From: Pseudomonas sp. FeN3W
GTDB taxonomy: Bacteria > Pseudomonadota > Gammaproteobacteria > Pseudomonadales > Pseudomonadaceae
Reading direction: 5' to 3'
Length of the DNA stretch: 64,000 nucleotides
Assembly (NCBI GenBank): GCA_030263805.2
Contig: CP136010.1
Coordinates: 4,665,001-4,729,000, forward strand
This document shows positions 52,541 to 61,192 of the stretch, in pieces; position 1 is the stretch's first letter, and each line of letters begins with the position of its first letter. The translations under genes were made by a program, and so were the position numbers. The notes under the pieces were generated by a model. The model did not search any database. It was given only the letters and a program-made list of their open reading frames with translations, and was not told the origin of the DNA.

Positions 52541-53155
52541 ATGCGATTTCTGTTACTGGCAGTGTCAGGCTTGCTGGCATCGCTCATGCTTTCCGGCTGC
52601 ATGAAGGTCAGCGACATGGCCGAGGGTACCCGTTATCACCTTCGCGATGCCGGTATTCTGGATCACAGCGAAACCCGTCGTGCCAACTCCTGGCGCCTGC
52701 AGCCTGACTCGTTCATCTATATCGCGCAGGGACATTTCGTGCCGCCCGGCGACGCATACCCGCGACCGAACGTCGTGGCCGAAGAGGCCTTCAGTGGGTT
52801 TGTCGAGTACTTCCCCATGGTTCGTCGCGCCCGTGGCCCGCTCGGGCTGGAAGAGGCCATGAGTGAGGCGTCGTCGATGGGCGCCCATTATCTGCTGTAT
52901 CTGCGGTTTGCCGCGGCTGATGACCGCATCGGCAGTTTTGACGAGCTGAACGACCAGCGCGCGCTGGATCGGCTTGGTGTCGATTCCGGTGTGGTGCAGC
53001 TGATGCTGGTGGAAACCGGAACGCGCTATCTGGTCGATACGGCTCGCATTCGTAATCGTGGTGGCGTGCTCGGCATCTACGACGCCAAGCCGGAGCAACT
53101 CTTGCGTCCGCCGCTGCAGGACTATGCTCGTCGGTTGTTGGGCCTGTCACGTTGA
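52541..53155 (+). CDS. Lipoprotein of DUF4823 type
   Basis: A 204-residue lipoprotein: signal MRFLLLAVSGLLASLMLSGC with lipobox LSGC and mature Cys20. The mature part (MKVSDMAEGTRYHLRDAG, SFIYIAQGHFVPPGDAYP, AHYLLYLRFAAADDRIGSF) fits DUF4823 proteins, of unknown function. The ATG at 52541 has GAGGTGAGA 6-13 bases upstream; the open frame extending upstream through the radical SAM gene is rejected. A Met rather than Asp at position +2 suggests sorting to the outer membrane. Confidence 0.85.
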   Translation: MRFLLLAVSGLLASLMLSGCMKVSDMAEGTRYHLRDAGILDHSETRRANSWRLQPDSFIYIAQGHFVPPGDAYPRPNVVAEEAFSGFVEYFPMVRRARGPLGLEEAMSEASSMGAHYLLYLRFAAADDRIGSFDELNDQRALDRLGVDSGVVQLMLVETGTRYLVDTARIRNRGGVLGIYDAKPEQLLRPPLQDYARRLLGLSR

Positions 53156-53210
53156 GCGATGTGGCAGTATCGGGAGCAGGCGATTACCTCATTCAACCGC
53201 GGAGGACCGA

Positions 53211-53780
53211 ATGACCGATACAGGCAAGGCTGGAGATCTGCTGGCGCAGCTTTCCGCTGGTGGGAAGAAGAAAGGGTTGCCGCCGGTGCATCTGTGGAAC
53301 CCTCCGTTCTGTGGCGACCTGGACATGCGTATCGCGCGCGACGGGACCTGGCACTATCAGGGTTCGCCGATTGGGCGGCCGGCAATGGTGCGTTTGTTTT
53401 CCACGGTGATTCGTCGCGACGGTGAGGACTATTTCCTGGTGACGCCGGTAGAGAAGGTCGGTATCCAGGTCGAAGACGCGCCTTTCGTTGCGGTTCGGCT
53501 GGAAGTCAGTGGCGAGGGTGAAAGGCAGAGCTTGCGCTTTATCACCAATGTCGATGATGAGGTCGAGGCGGGTGAAGAGCACCCGCTGCGCGTTGTCACC
53601 GACCCGCAAACGCAGGAGCCGGCGCCATATGTGCACGTGCGTGCCAATCTCGAGGCGCTGATTCATCGCAATGTGTTTTATGAGCTCGTGGAGCTGGCGG
53701 TGCCCGGCAAGCTAGATGGCAGGGACTGGCTCGGTGTGTGGAGTGGCGGGACGTTCTTCCCGATTGGCGCCGCTGAGTAG
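53211..53780 (+). CDS. DUF1285 protein
   Basis: A 189-residue protein of the DUF1285 family (PPVHLWNPPFCGDLDMRIARDGTWHYQGSP and EDYFLVTPVEKVGIQVEDAPF are typical). Mainly beta-strand predicted, no signal peptide. Function unknown. ATG at 53211 with GGAGG 6 bases upstream. Convergent with etfQO, with a bidirectional terminator between. Confidence 0.88.
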   Translation: MTDTGKAGDLLAQLSAGGKKKGLPPVHLWNPPFCGDLDMRIARDGTWHYQGSPIGRPAMVRLFSTVIRRDGEDYFLVTPVEKVGIQVEDAPFVAVRLEVSGEGERQSLRFITNVDDEVEAGEEHPLRVVTDPQTQEPAPYVHVRANLEALIHRNVFYELVELAVPGKLDGRDWLGVWSGGTFFPIGAAE

Positions 53781-53809
53781 TGCGCTGGCGATTTCGTTAC
53801 CCATGATCG

Positions 53810-53835
53810 AAAAAGGCTCCCGAGGGAGCCTTTTT
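53810..53835. terminator. Bidirectional intrinsic terminator
   Basis: GGCTCC and GGAGCC close a 4-base loop (CGAG) with A5 before and T5 after, 30 bases after the DUF1285 stop and 8 bases after the etfQO stop. It serves both convergent genes. Confidence 0.92.
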
Positions 53836-53842
53836 GCTGGTC

Positions 53843-55498
53843 TTACATGTTGGGGTAGTTCGGCCCGCCGGTACCTTCCGGCGCCACCCAGGTGATGTTC
53901 TGCGCCGGGTCCTTGATGTCGCAGGTCTTGCAGTGCACGCAGTTCTGCGCGTTGATCTGAAAGCGCTTGCTGCCATCGTCGTTGCTCACGACCTCGTAAA
54001 CGCCGGCCGGGCAGTAACGCTGCGCCGGCTCGTCGTACATCGGCAGGTTCTTCTCGATCGGGATGCTCGGGTCGGCCAGCTTCAGGTGAACCGGCTGCTC
54101 TTCTTCGTGGTTGGTGTTGGAGAGGAATACCGAGGAGAGCTTGTCGAAGCTCAGTTTGCCGTCCGGCTTGGGATAGTCGATCTTCTTCGACTCGGCAGCC
54201 GTCTTGAGGCAGGCGTAGTCCGGCTTGGTGTCGTGCAGCGTGAAGGGGATCTTGCCGCCGAAGATGTTCTGATCGATGAAGTTGAACGCGCCACCCTTGA
54301 TCGCGCCCCACTTGTGAATGGCCGCGCCGAAGTTGCGGCTCTTGTACAGCTCCTCGTACAGCCAGCTGGACTTGAAACCCTCTTCGTAGGCGGTCAGTTC
54401 GTCGCCACCTTCGCGCCCGGCCAGCAGCGCGTCGGCAGCGGCTTCGGCAGCCAACATGCCGGACTTCATCGCCGTGTGGCTGCCCTTGATCTTGGCGAAG
54501 TTCAGGGTGCCGGCGTCGCAACCGATCAGCGCACCGCCGTTGAACACCATCTTCGGTAGACAGTTGATGCCGCCCTTGGCGATGGCGCGGGCGCCATAGG
54601 AAACGCGCTTACCGCCTTCCAGGTACTGCTTGATCACCGGATGGTGCTTGTAACGCTGGAATTCATCGAACGGCGACAGGTACGGGTTGCTGTACGACAG
54701 GTCGACGATCAGGCCCACGACCACCTGGTTGTTTTCCAGGTGATAGAGGAAGGAGCCGCCAGTGTTTTCGTCGTTCAGCGGCCAGCCCGCGGTGTGTACG
54801 ACCAGACCCTGCTCGTGCTTGGCGGGGTCGATGTCCCAGAGTTCCTTGATGCCGATGGCGTAGTGCTGCGGATCGACGTTGGCATTGAGCTGGAAGCGGT
54901 TGATCAGCTGCTTGCCGATGTGGCCGCGGCAACCTTCGGCGAACAGCGTGTACTTGGCGCGCAGCTCCATGCCGGGCGTATACATGCCTTCCTTTGGATT
55001 GCCTTCGCGGTCGACGCCGAGATCGCCGGTAACGATACCGCGCACAATGCCGTTCTCGTCGATCAGCGCTTCCTGAGCGGCGAAGCCCGGGTAGATCTCG
55101 ACACCCAGGTTCTCGGCCTGCTGGGCCAGCCAGCGGCACAGGTTGCCGAGGGAAATGATGTAGTTGCCTTCGTTGTGCATGGTCTTGGGGACCAGTGCGT
55201 TGGGCAATTTGCTGGCGGCTTCGGCGGTCTTGAGCAGGTAGATATCGTCACGCTTGACCGGTGTGTTGAGCGGGGCGCCGAGCTCTTTCCAATCGGGGAA
55301 CAGCTCATTCAGTGCGCGCGGCTCGAAGACTGCGCCGGATAGAATATGGGCGCCTACTTCGGAGCCTTTCTCAACGACGCATACACTGATTTCCTGACCA
55401 GCGTCGGCGGCTTTCTGCTTCAGGCGGCAGGCTGCGGATAGGCCTGCAGGGCCGGCGCCGACGATGACAACGTCGAATTCCATGTATTCGCGTTCCAT
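53843..55498 (-). CDS. Electron transfer flavoprotein-ubiquinone oxidoreductase
   Basis: A 551-residue membrane-associated flavoprotein that passes electrons from reduced ETF to ubiquinone. FAD motif VIVGAGPAGLSAACRL at the N-terminus, the quinone domain in the middle, and the C-terminal 4Fe-4S Cys cluster: YCPAGVYEV plus NCVHCKTCDIKDPAQN. It completes the fatty acid and amino acid oxidation pathway with EtfBA. Divergent from etfB with a shared control region. Confidence 0.96.
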   Translation of the reverse strand: MEREYMEFDVVIVGAGPAGLSAACRLKQKAADAGQEISVCVVEKGSEVGAHILSGAVFEPRALNELFPDWKELGAPLNTPVKRDDIYLLKTAEAASKLPNALVPKTMHNEGNYIISLGNLCRWLAQQAENLGVEIYPGFAAQEALIDENGIVRGIVTGDLGVDREGNPKEGMYTPGMELRAKYTLFAEGCRGHIGKQLINRFQLNANVDPQHYAIGIKELWDIDPAKHEQGLVVHTAGWPLNDENTGGSFLYHLENNQVVVGLIVDLSYSNPYLSPFDEFQRYKHHPVIKQYLEGGKRVSYGARAIAKGGINCLPKMVFNGGALIGCDAGTLNFAKIKGSHTAMKSGMLAAEAAADALLAGREGGDELTAYEEGFKSSWLYEELYKSRNFGAAIHKWGAIKGGAFNFIDQNIFGGKIPFTLHDTKPDYACLKTAAESKKIDYPKPDGKLSFDKLSSVFLSNTNHEEEQPVHLKLADPSIPIEKNLPMYDEPAQRYCPAGVYEVVSNDDGSKRFQINAQNCVHCKTCDIKDPAQNITWVAPEGTGGPNYPNM

Positions 55499-55580
55499 TG
55501 GGCTTTCTCCTACTCAGGGCTTGGTTGTTATATAAGTTGTGGAGGGCTGTGATCGGTCCCTGACCGAGCCGGGCCGGCGC

Positions 55581-55609
55581 ATTATATATAGACGCTCGAA
55601 TCGGTCCAA
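55581..55609 (-). promoter_or_regulatory. Predicted etfQO promoter
   Basis: On the minus strand TTGGAC (55609-55604), 17-bp spacer, and a perfect TATAAT (55586-55581). A start near 55574 gives a leader of about 75 nt. The PsrA-like site lies directly upstream of its -35. Confidence 0.7.
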
Positions 55610-55611
55610 TA

Positions 55612-55625
55612 CAAACGTTTGTTTG
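55612..55625. promoter_or_regulatory. PsrA-like operator between etfQO and etfB
   Basis: The sequence CAAACGTTTGTTTG matches the Pseudomonas PsrA consensus (C/G)AAAC-N2to4-GTTT(G/C) exactly, with N4. PsrA is a TetR-family repressor relieved by long-chain fatty acids, and in P. aeruginosa it has been reported to control beta-oxidation and etf genes (from memory). The site overlaps the predicted etfB -35 and touches the etfQO -35, so one repressor could close both promoters. Confidence 0.65.
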
Positions 55626-55649
55626 AATTTTCTGGAAGCCTGTTAGAAT
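55623..55649 (+). promoter_or_regulatory. Predicted etfBA promoter
   Basis: TTGAAT (55623-55628) with TAGAAT (55644-55649) at 15 bp, or TTTGAA at 16 bp. The leader would be about 170 nt and contains no obvious gene. The rest of the 330-bp gap holds only this control region, in which I saw nothing else. Confidence 0.5.
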
Positions 55650-55828
55650 CGCCTGAACCGCGCCGTTATGACGGGTCATATGCGTTGTTGACCCCATCCG
55701 CGGCCTGCGGTCAAGATACGGACGGTTTGCACTCGCCGAACAGGGCAGCGGCTAACAAAACCCAAGCCACGAGCAAGGCTCGGTTCGCCTCGGCGGAATT
55801 CTATTCACCGGAGAGTAACGAGGAATCC

Positions 55829-56578
55829 ATGAAGGTTCTTGTAGCTGTCAAACGAGTGGTCGATTACAACGTCAAGGTTCGCGTAAAGGCGGACAATTCC
55901 GGCGTTGACCTCGCCAACGTCAAGATGTCGATGAACCCCTTCTGCGAAATTGCCGTGGAAGAAGCCGTACGCCTGAAAGAGAAGGGCGTGGCGAGCGAAA
56001 TCGTTGTCGTCTCCATCGGTCCGACTGCTGCTCAGGAGCAGCTTCGCACTGCGCTGGCGCTGGGCGCCGATCGCGCCGTGCTGGTCGAGTCCAACGACGA
56101 ACTGAACTCCCTGGCGGTCGCCAAGCTGCTCAAAGCCGTGGTCGACAAGGAGCAGCCGCAGCTGGTCATCCTCGGCAAGCAGGCGATCGACAGCGACAAC
56201 AACCAGACCGGGCAGATGCTCGGCGCGTTGACCGGCTACGCTCAGGGCACCTTCGCCTCCAAGGTCGAAGTGGCTGGTGACAAGGTCAACGTAACCCGCG
56301 AAATCGACGGCGGCCTGCAGACCGTCGCGTTGAACCTGCCGGCGATCGTCACCACCGACCTGCGTCTGAACGAGCCGCGCTATGCGTCGCTGCCGAACAT
56401 CATGAAGGCCAAGAAGAAGCCGCTGGAAACGCTGACTCCGGATGCGCTGGGCGTCACCACCACGTCGACCGTCAAGACCCTCAAAGTCGAAGCGCCGGCA
56501 GCCCGCAGCGCCGGTATCAAGGTCAAGTCCGTGGCTGAACTGGTCGAGAAACTGAAGAATGAGGCGAAGGTAATCTAA
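55829..56578 (+). CDS. etfB: Electron transfer flavoprotein beta subunit
   Basis: A 249-residue EtfB binding AMP, partner of EtfA. MKVLVAVKRVVDYNVKVRVKADNSG, MSMNPFCEIAVEEAVRLKEKG and LGKQAIDSDNNQTGQMLGAL are the family signatures. ATG at 55829 has CGAGGAATCC upstream. etfA starts directly after its stop. The heterodimer collects electrons from acyl-CoA dehydrogenases. Confidence 0.97.
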   Translation: MKVLVAVKRVVDYNVKVRVKADNSGVDLANVKMSMNPFCEIAVEEAVRLKEKGVASEIVVVSIGPTAAQEQLRTALALGADRAVLVESNDELNSLAVAKLLKAVVDKEQPQLVILGKQAIDSDNNQTGQMLGALTGYAQGTFASKVEVAGDKVNVTREIDGGLQTVALNLPAIVTTDLRLNEPRYASLPNIMKAKKKPLETLTPDALGVTTTSTVKTLKVEAPAARSAGIKVKSVAELVEKLKNEAKVI

Positions 56579-57508
56579 ATGACTATCCTGGTTATCGCTG
56601 AACACAATAATGCCGTCCTCGCGGCCGCTACTCTGAACACCGTTGCTGCAGCAAGAGCCATCGGTGGCGACATCCACGTACTGGTAGCCGGCAGCGGCTG
56701 CGGTGCCATCGGCGAAGCAGCCGCGCAGATCGAAGGCGTGGCCAAGGTACTGGTCGCCGATGACGCGGCCTACGCCAATCAGTTGCCGGAAAACGTCGCG
56801 CCGCTGATCGCCGACCTGGCGAAGAGCTACAGCCACGTGCTGGCGGCAGCGACCACCAACGGCAAGAACTTCCTGCCGCGTGTGGCCGCTCAACTGGACG
56901 TCGATCAGATCTCCGAGATCATCGCCGTCGAGAGCGCCGATACCTTCAAGCGCCCGATCTATGCCGGTAACGCCATCGCTACCGTGCAGTCCAGCGCTGC
57001 CATCAAGGTCATCACCGTTCGTGCGACCGGCTTCGATGCCGTGAATGCCACCGGCGGTTCTGCTGCGGTCGAGCAGATCTCCGGGGCTGGCGATGCCGGC
57101 AAATCCGCTTTCGTTGGCGAAGAGCTGGCCAAGTCGGATCGTCCCGAGCTGACCGCTGCCAAGATCGTCGTTTCCGGCGGTCGCGGCATGCAGAACGGCG
57201 AGAACTTCAAGCACCTGTACTCGCTGGCCGACAAGCTCGGCGCGGCAGTTGGTGCCTCCCGTGCCGCGGTCGACGCCGGCTTCGTGCCGAACGACATGCA
57301 GGTCGGTCAGACCGGCAAGATCGTTGCGCCGCAGCTGTACATCGCGGTCGGTATCTCCGGTGCCATCCAGCACCTGGCAGGTATGAAGGACTCCAAGGTG
57401 ATCGTCGCGATCAACAAGGACGAGGAAGCCCCGATCTTCCAGGTTGCCGACTACGGCCTGGTGGGCGACCTGTTCGAGATCGTGCCGGAGCTGGAAAAGC
57501 TCGTCTGA
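56579..57508 (+). CDS. etfA: Electron transfer flavoprotein alpha subunit
   Basis: A 309-residue EtfA carrying FAD. N-terminal domain begins MTILVIAEHNNAVLAAATLN; the C-terminal FAD domain carries VVSGGRGMQNGENF, GASRAAVDAGFVPNDMQVGQTG, PQLYIAVGISGAIQHLAGM and VAINKDEEAPIFQVADYG. ATG follows the etfB TAA with no gap. A terminator 19 bases after the stop ends the unit. Confidence 0.97.
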   Translation: MTILVIAEHNNAVLAAATLNTVAAARAIGGDIHVLVAGSGCGAIGEAAAQIEGVAKVLVADDAAYANQLPENVAPLIADLAKSYSHVLAAATTNGKNFLPRVAAQLDVDQISEIIAVESADTFKRPIYAGNAIATVQSSAAIKVITVRATGFDAVNATGGSAAVEQISGAGDAGKSAFVGEELAKSDRPELTAAKIVVSGGRGMQNGENFKHLYSLADKLGAAVGASRAAVDAGFVPNDMQVGQTGKIVAPQLYIAVGISGAIQHLAGMKDSKVIVAINKDEEAPIFQVADYGLVGDLFEIVPELEKLV

Positions 57509-57526
57509 AGCTGATCGCTGTTGAAG

Positions 57527-57552
57527 AAACCCGCTCATGTAGCGGGTTTTTT
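57527..57552 (+). terminator. Intrinsic terminator after etfA
   Basis: AAACCCGC and GCGGGTTT (8-bp stem) around TCATGTA, followed by a T run (six in all counting the end of the stem). Confidence 0.92.
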
Positions 57553-57634
57553 CATGGGCGATCGACGGGTTTGCCGGTGTACCATCGGCGAACTTCGCTC
57601 AGCATCGGTTCACTCGTGCAATAAGGGGATCTTC

Positions 57635-58459
57635 ATGCGTTTCGCTTTTCCGTTGAAATTGGCCATAGTCGCGCTGGTGTTGGCAACGCCACTCACGGCA
57701 GCGGCAGCGGGGAAGTGCGACCGTCTGGTGGCGACTGGCGCAGCGGACAACCCCCCCTTTCTCTGGCGCGATCCGCAGAACCCCAAGCGTCTGATCGGGG
57801 CCAATGCGGACTTGCTCGGACAGATCGCCGATTCGCTCGGTCTGAAACTGGACCTGCTTTACACCGGTGACCGAACCAAAGCGCTCGAAGAGGTGCGCAG
57901 TGGTCGGGTCGATGTACTGGCCGATGCAACACTGACGGTACAGCGGCTCGAAGAACTGGATTTCGTCCACCCGGCCATCCTGCAACTGCAGACCGTCGCC
58001 TGGGTACGCAATGAGCCCGGCTTCTTCTATGCCAGCCGTGAAGATCTGGAAGGCCACGCCGGCTTGATCGCTGGCACCAGCCGTTTCGGCAGCGAGTTCG
58101 ATGCCTTCGCGAAGCGTCATCTGAAATTGCTGTCGGTCGCCGACCTCGCTCAGGGACTGAAACAGGTCGTGGCGGGCAATGGCGACTACTTGTTGCATGA
58201 GCGATACGGTGCAGTCGCCACGGCCGACGCACTGGGGCTGCTGGACAAGGTGCAGCGACTCGAGCCGCCCGTGGTAGGCCGGGATATGCACCTGGCCATT
58301 TCGCACGACTCGGCCTGCAATGATCCCTGGCTGCGCGGACAACTGGCGCGGAAGATGACAGAATTGCGCGCCGCCGGCGTGCCTGAGCAACTGGTGGCGC
58401 ACAACCTGACCGTCTGGAAGAACCAGCAGTCAGAGCGGGCAAAGGCTTCGAAAAAGTAG
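57635..58459 (+). CDS. Solitary periplasmic amino-acid-type binding protein
   Basis: A 274-residue SBP_bac_3-fold protein. Signal peptide: residues 1-26 (LAIVALVLATPLTAAAAG, cut near AAA). Mature part: GAADNPPFLWRDPQNPKRLI, then GANADLLGQIADSLGLKL and the conserved GRVDVLADATLTVQR(L)EELDF, as in ABC-transporter binding proteins. No permease or ATPase is nearby. It sits 8 bp before a DUF4398 lipoprotein gene. It may be a sensor or a component of the envelope cluster. ATG at 57635 is set by AAGGGGAT upstream. Confidence 0.85.
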   Translation: MRFAFPLKLAIVALVLATPLTAAAAGKCDRLVATGAADNPPFLWRDPQNPKRLIGANADLLGQIADSLGLKLDLLYTGDRTKALEEVRSGRVDVLADATLTVQRLEELDFVHPAILQLQTVAWVRNEPGFFYASREDLEGHAGLIAGTSRFGSEFDAFAKRHLKLLSVADLAQGLKQVVAGNGDYLLHERYGAVATADALGLLDKVQRLEPPVVGRDMHLAISHDSACNDPWLRGQLARKMTELRAAGVPEQLVAHNLTVWKNQQSERAKASKK

Positions 58460-58467
58460 GACTCGCC

Positions 58468-58824
58468 GTGTTGAAACGACTTCTCGCCAGCCCATTTCTG
58501 GTCCTGGTTTTCCTGACTGGCTGCGCCAGTGACCCCGTCCCGACAGAACAATTGCGTTTGACCGCACAGGCCGTGGCCCAGGCGCGCTCCGTAGGCGCAA
58601 CCGATGCGTATGAGGAACTGGTGCTGGCCGAAAGCAAGTTGAGTAAGGCCCAGGCGGCACTCGAGGCAGGCGATAATCGTGAAGCCCGACTGTTGGCTGA
58701 GCAGGCGGAACTGGATGCGCGTCTGGCGGAGAGCAGGGTTCTGAAGGACAAGCGTGTGGCGCAGATAGACGATCTGAATCGTCGGATTCTGCGACTGCGG
58801 CAGTTGCTGGGGGAGGTCAGGTGA
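58468..58824 (+). CDS. DUF4398 lipoprotein
   Basis: A 118-residue lipoprotein: signal MLKRLLASPFLVLVFLTGC with lipobox LTGC. The mature part is a long helical hairpin (AYEELVLAESKLSKAQAALE, LAEQAELDARLAESRV) typical of DUF4398. Unknown role. GTG start; overlaps the next gene by 4 bp. Confidence 0.85.
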   Translation: MLKRLLASPFLVLVFLTGCASDPVPTEQLRLTAQAVAQARSVGATDAYEELVLAESKLSKAQAALEAGDNREARLLAEQAELDARLAESRVLKDKRVAQIDDLNRRILRLRQLLGEVR

Positions 58825-59618
58825 GAAGTGGGCTTGCAATAACCCTGGCTGGGCTGGTGCTGGTTGGTTGCTCGACCTCGCAGACCGAGCTTGAACTGTC
58901 CCGCGCATCTGCAGCGCTGCAGCGTATTCAGGCGGACCATATGGCCCAGCGCAGTGCGCCGAAGGATATTCAGCGTGCGCTCGAGACAGAGCAACGCGCC
59001 CAGCGTTTCAACGACTATTGGGGTGGCGCCGCCGATGCTCGACATTACGCCTATCTGAGTCAGCGCTACAGTGAAATTGCCGCGCAGCAGGGCGAGCTGC
59101 TGCAACATCAGGAGCAGGTCGCGCGCCTGGAGATGGAACGCGACCGGCTGCGGCGCATGCTGCAGGACGCCAGGCTGATGACCGCCGAGCAACAGGGGAA
59201 CTGGCTGGAAGACCAGATGATGAGCCTGGCTGCGAGCGAAACCGATCGAGGCATGGTCATGACGCTCGGCGACGTGCTGTTTCGTGCCGGCAGTGCTGAC
59301 CTTAGCCACACCGCCAATCGCACCCTGCTCAAGCTGGTGCACTTTCTCCAGCTCAATCCGCAGCGCAAGATTCGCATCGAGGGCTACAGTGACAGCCGCG
59401 GCGATGTCCAGGAGAACCTTGCACTGTCGCAGGCGCGGGCGCAAACGGTGGCGGATCTGTTGATCAATCTTGGCGTCGCTGCCGAACGGGTAGAGGTGCG
59501 CGGCTATGGTGAGCGCTTTCCGCTGGCCGAGAACGCCTCGGCCCGCGGTCGCGCGCAGAACCGTCGCGTCGAGATCCTGTTCTCCGATGCGCAAGGCAAT
59601 CTCGGTCCCGACCGTTAG
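58821..59618 (+). CDS. OmpA-domain lipoprotein with helical N-terminal domain
   Basis: A 265-residue lipoprotein: lipobox LVGC with mature Cys17. Residues 20-135 are a coiled-coil-like helical part (TELELSRASAALQRIQADHM, QGELLQHQEQVARLEMERDR), similar in style to the preceding DUF4398 protein. Residues 145-260 are an OmpA-like peptidoglycan-binding domain: LGDVLFRAGSADLS, IEGYSDSRGDVQENLALSQA, RVEVRGYGERFPLAEN, RAQNRRVEILF. It links the outer membrane to peptidoglycan. Confidence 0.9.
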   Translation: MRSGLAITLAGLVLVGCSTSQTELELSRASAALQRIQADHMAQRSAPKDIQRALETEQRAQRFNDYWGGAADARHYAYLSQRYSEIAAQQGELLQHQEQVARLEMERDRLRRMLQDARLMTAEQQGNWLEDQMMSLAASETDRGMVMTLGDVLFRAGSADLSHTANRTLLKLVHFLQLNPQRKIRIEGYSDSRGDVQENLALSQARAQTVADLLINLGVAAERVEVRGYGERFPLAENASARGRAQNRRVEILFSDAQGNLGPDR

Positions 59619-59662
59619 TCGCGCGGACGTTTGAACAGACTGTTTCGCCTAGACGTGACCTA

Positions 59663-59707
59663 ACTGTATTGGTCCGGGTCTCCAGCAGTGCGCTACTGTT
59701 ACGGTTC
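59663..59707 (+). promoter_or_regulatory. Direct repeats upstream of mocR-type gene
   Basis: ACTGTATTGGTCC (59663-59675) and ACTGTTACGGTTC (59695-59707) share 9 of 13 bases and start 32 bp apart, about three helical turns. MocR regulators often bind direct repeats near their own gene. Candidate only. Confidence 0.3.
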
Positions 59708-59728
59708 AGTTGGCAGGAGACCGACGAG

Positions 59729-61159
59729 ATGACCAATCTGTTGCTCTATCAGCGCATTGCCCAGCAGCTTGCCGAAGATATTCGACGTGGCGTGTATCGT
59801 CCCGGTGAGCGCGTACCTTCGGTACGCAAGATGAGCCGACAGCTGAGTGTCAGCCACGCCACGGTGTTGCAGGCGTACGCCAATCTCGAAGATCAGGGCA
59901 TGATCCGTGCGCGCCCGCAGTCCGGCTTCTATGTCCACCAGACGCCGGTACTCACTGCGCCGACGCCGGATATCGCCCAGGTCGAGCGGCCGAAACTGGT
60001 TACCCGCAGCAGCATCATCAATCAGGTGCTCAGCGAGTCGCGCCGCGAGGGGCTGATTCCGCTGGGGGCGGCCGTGCCGCACGTGGATTACCTGCCCGTG
60101 CGAGCGTTGCACCAGCAGTTGGCCAAGGTCACGCGGTTCCAGAGCCCGCGGGCATTCAGCTACATGTTCAGTCCGGGCTACGAGCCGCTGCGTCGCCAGG
60201 TGGCGATTCGCATGCGCGATGCCGGGGTGGTGGTGGATTCGAACGAGATCGTCATCACCCACGGCTGCGTTGATGCACTGCAGATGTCGCTGCGGGTCCT
60301 GACCAAACCGGGCGATCTCATCGCCGCCGAGTCGCCGACCTATTACGGCCTGCTGCAGCTGGCCGATCTGCTTGGCCTGAAGGTCATCGAGATACCCAGC
60401 GACCCGGACACCGGCATGAGCCTTGAGGCGCTGCAGCTTGCGGCCGGGCAGTGGCCGATCAAGGCGCTGGTGCTGACCGCGCGCCTGAGCAATCCGCTGG
60501 GCGTGAGCATGCCTGACCACCGCCAGAAGCAGCTGCTGAGCCTGGCGGCGCGTTTCGACATCCAGATCGTCGAGGACGATATCTATGGCGAGCTGATGTT
60601 CGACCAGGGCCAGTACAAAGCGCTCAAGTCCAATGATCGGGACGGTCGTGTCATCTACTGTTCCAGCTTTTCCAAGACGCTTTCGCCTGGGGTGCGCATC
60701 GGTTGGGTCATCGCCGGGTGTCATCAGGCCGAGATCGAGCGCCTGCAGACCTTCAGTACCCATTCGGCGTGCAGTGTCACTCAGATGGGCGTGGCGGCTT
60801 ATCTGGAGAACGGGGGTTACGATCGGCACCTGCGTGCCATTCGCCAGGAGTACCGCAAGAATCTCAGCGCGTTTCAGCTGGCGGTACAGCGCTACTTTCC
60901 GGAAGGCACCCAGATGACGCGCCCCAAGGGTAACTTCATCCTCTGGGTCAGCCTGCCGGTGCGGGTCAATACCCAGGACCTGCATGTGAGGGCTCTGGAG
61001 CAGGGGATCAGCATCGCGCCGGGACTGATCTTCAGCAACACTGAACAGTTCAACCACTGCATTCGTCTCAACTGTGGGTTGCCCTGGAATAACGAGACCG
61101 AACGGGCACTGCGAACGCTCGGACAGCTGGCCTCGGAGCTGTGTCGGGATGCCCAATAG
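59729..61159 (+). CDS. MocR/PdxR-type GntR-aminotransferase regulator
   Basis: A 476-residue fusion of a GntR winged helix (residues 1-70, LYQRIAQQLAEDIRRGVYRP, SHATVLQAYANLEDQGMIRA) with a fold-type I aminotransferase-like domain. The PLP Lys is Lys316 in CSSFSKTLSPGVRIGWVIAG. Such proteins act as PLP-dependent regulators, usually of vitamin B6, GABA or taurine genes. No obvious target is adjacent. ATG at 59729 (MTNLLLYQRIAQQL) is preferred; the frame is open 60 bases upstream. Confidence 0.92.
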   Translation: MTNLLLYQRIAQQLAEDIRRGVYRPGERVPSVRKMSRQLSVSHATVLQAYANLEDQGMIRARPQSGFYVHQTPVLTAPTPDIAQVERPKLVTRSSIINQVLSESRREGLIPLGAAVPHVDYLPVRALHQQLAKVTRFQSPRAFSYMFSPGYEPLRRQVAIRMRDAGVVVDSNEIVITHGCVDALQMSLRVLTKPGDLIAAESPTYYGLLQLADLLGLKVIEIPSDPDTGMSLEALQLAAGQWPIKALVLTARLSNPLGVSMPDHRQKQLLSLAARFDIQIVEDDIYGELMFDQGQYKALKSNDRDGRVIYCSSFSKTLSPGVRIGWVIAGCHQAEIERLQTFSTHSACSVTQMGVAAYLENGGYDRHLRAIRQEYRKNLSAFQLAVQRYFPEGTQMTRPKGNFILWVSLPVRVNTQDLHVRALEQGISIAPGLIFSNTEQFNHCIRLNCGLPWNNETERALRTLGQLASELCRDAQ

Positions 61160-61192
61160 AGCCCCAAACCTGCCGCTGTGAGGAGTATTCGG

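Noticed and set aside
55805..57538. 577-codon frame opposite etfBA
   Set aside because: Antisense shadow of two confidently identified genes.
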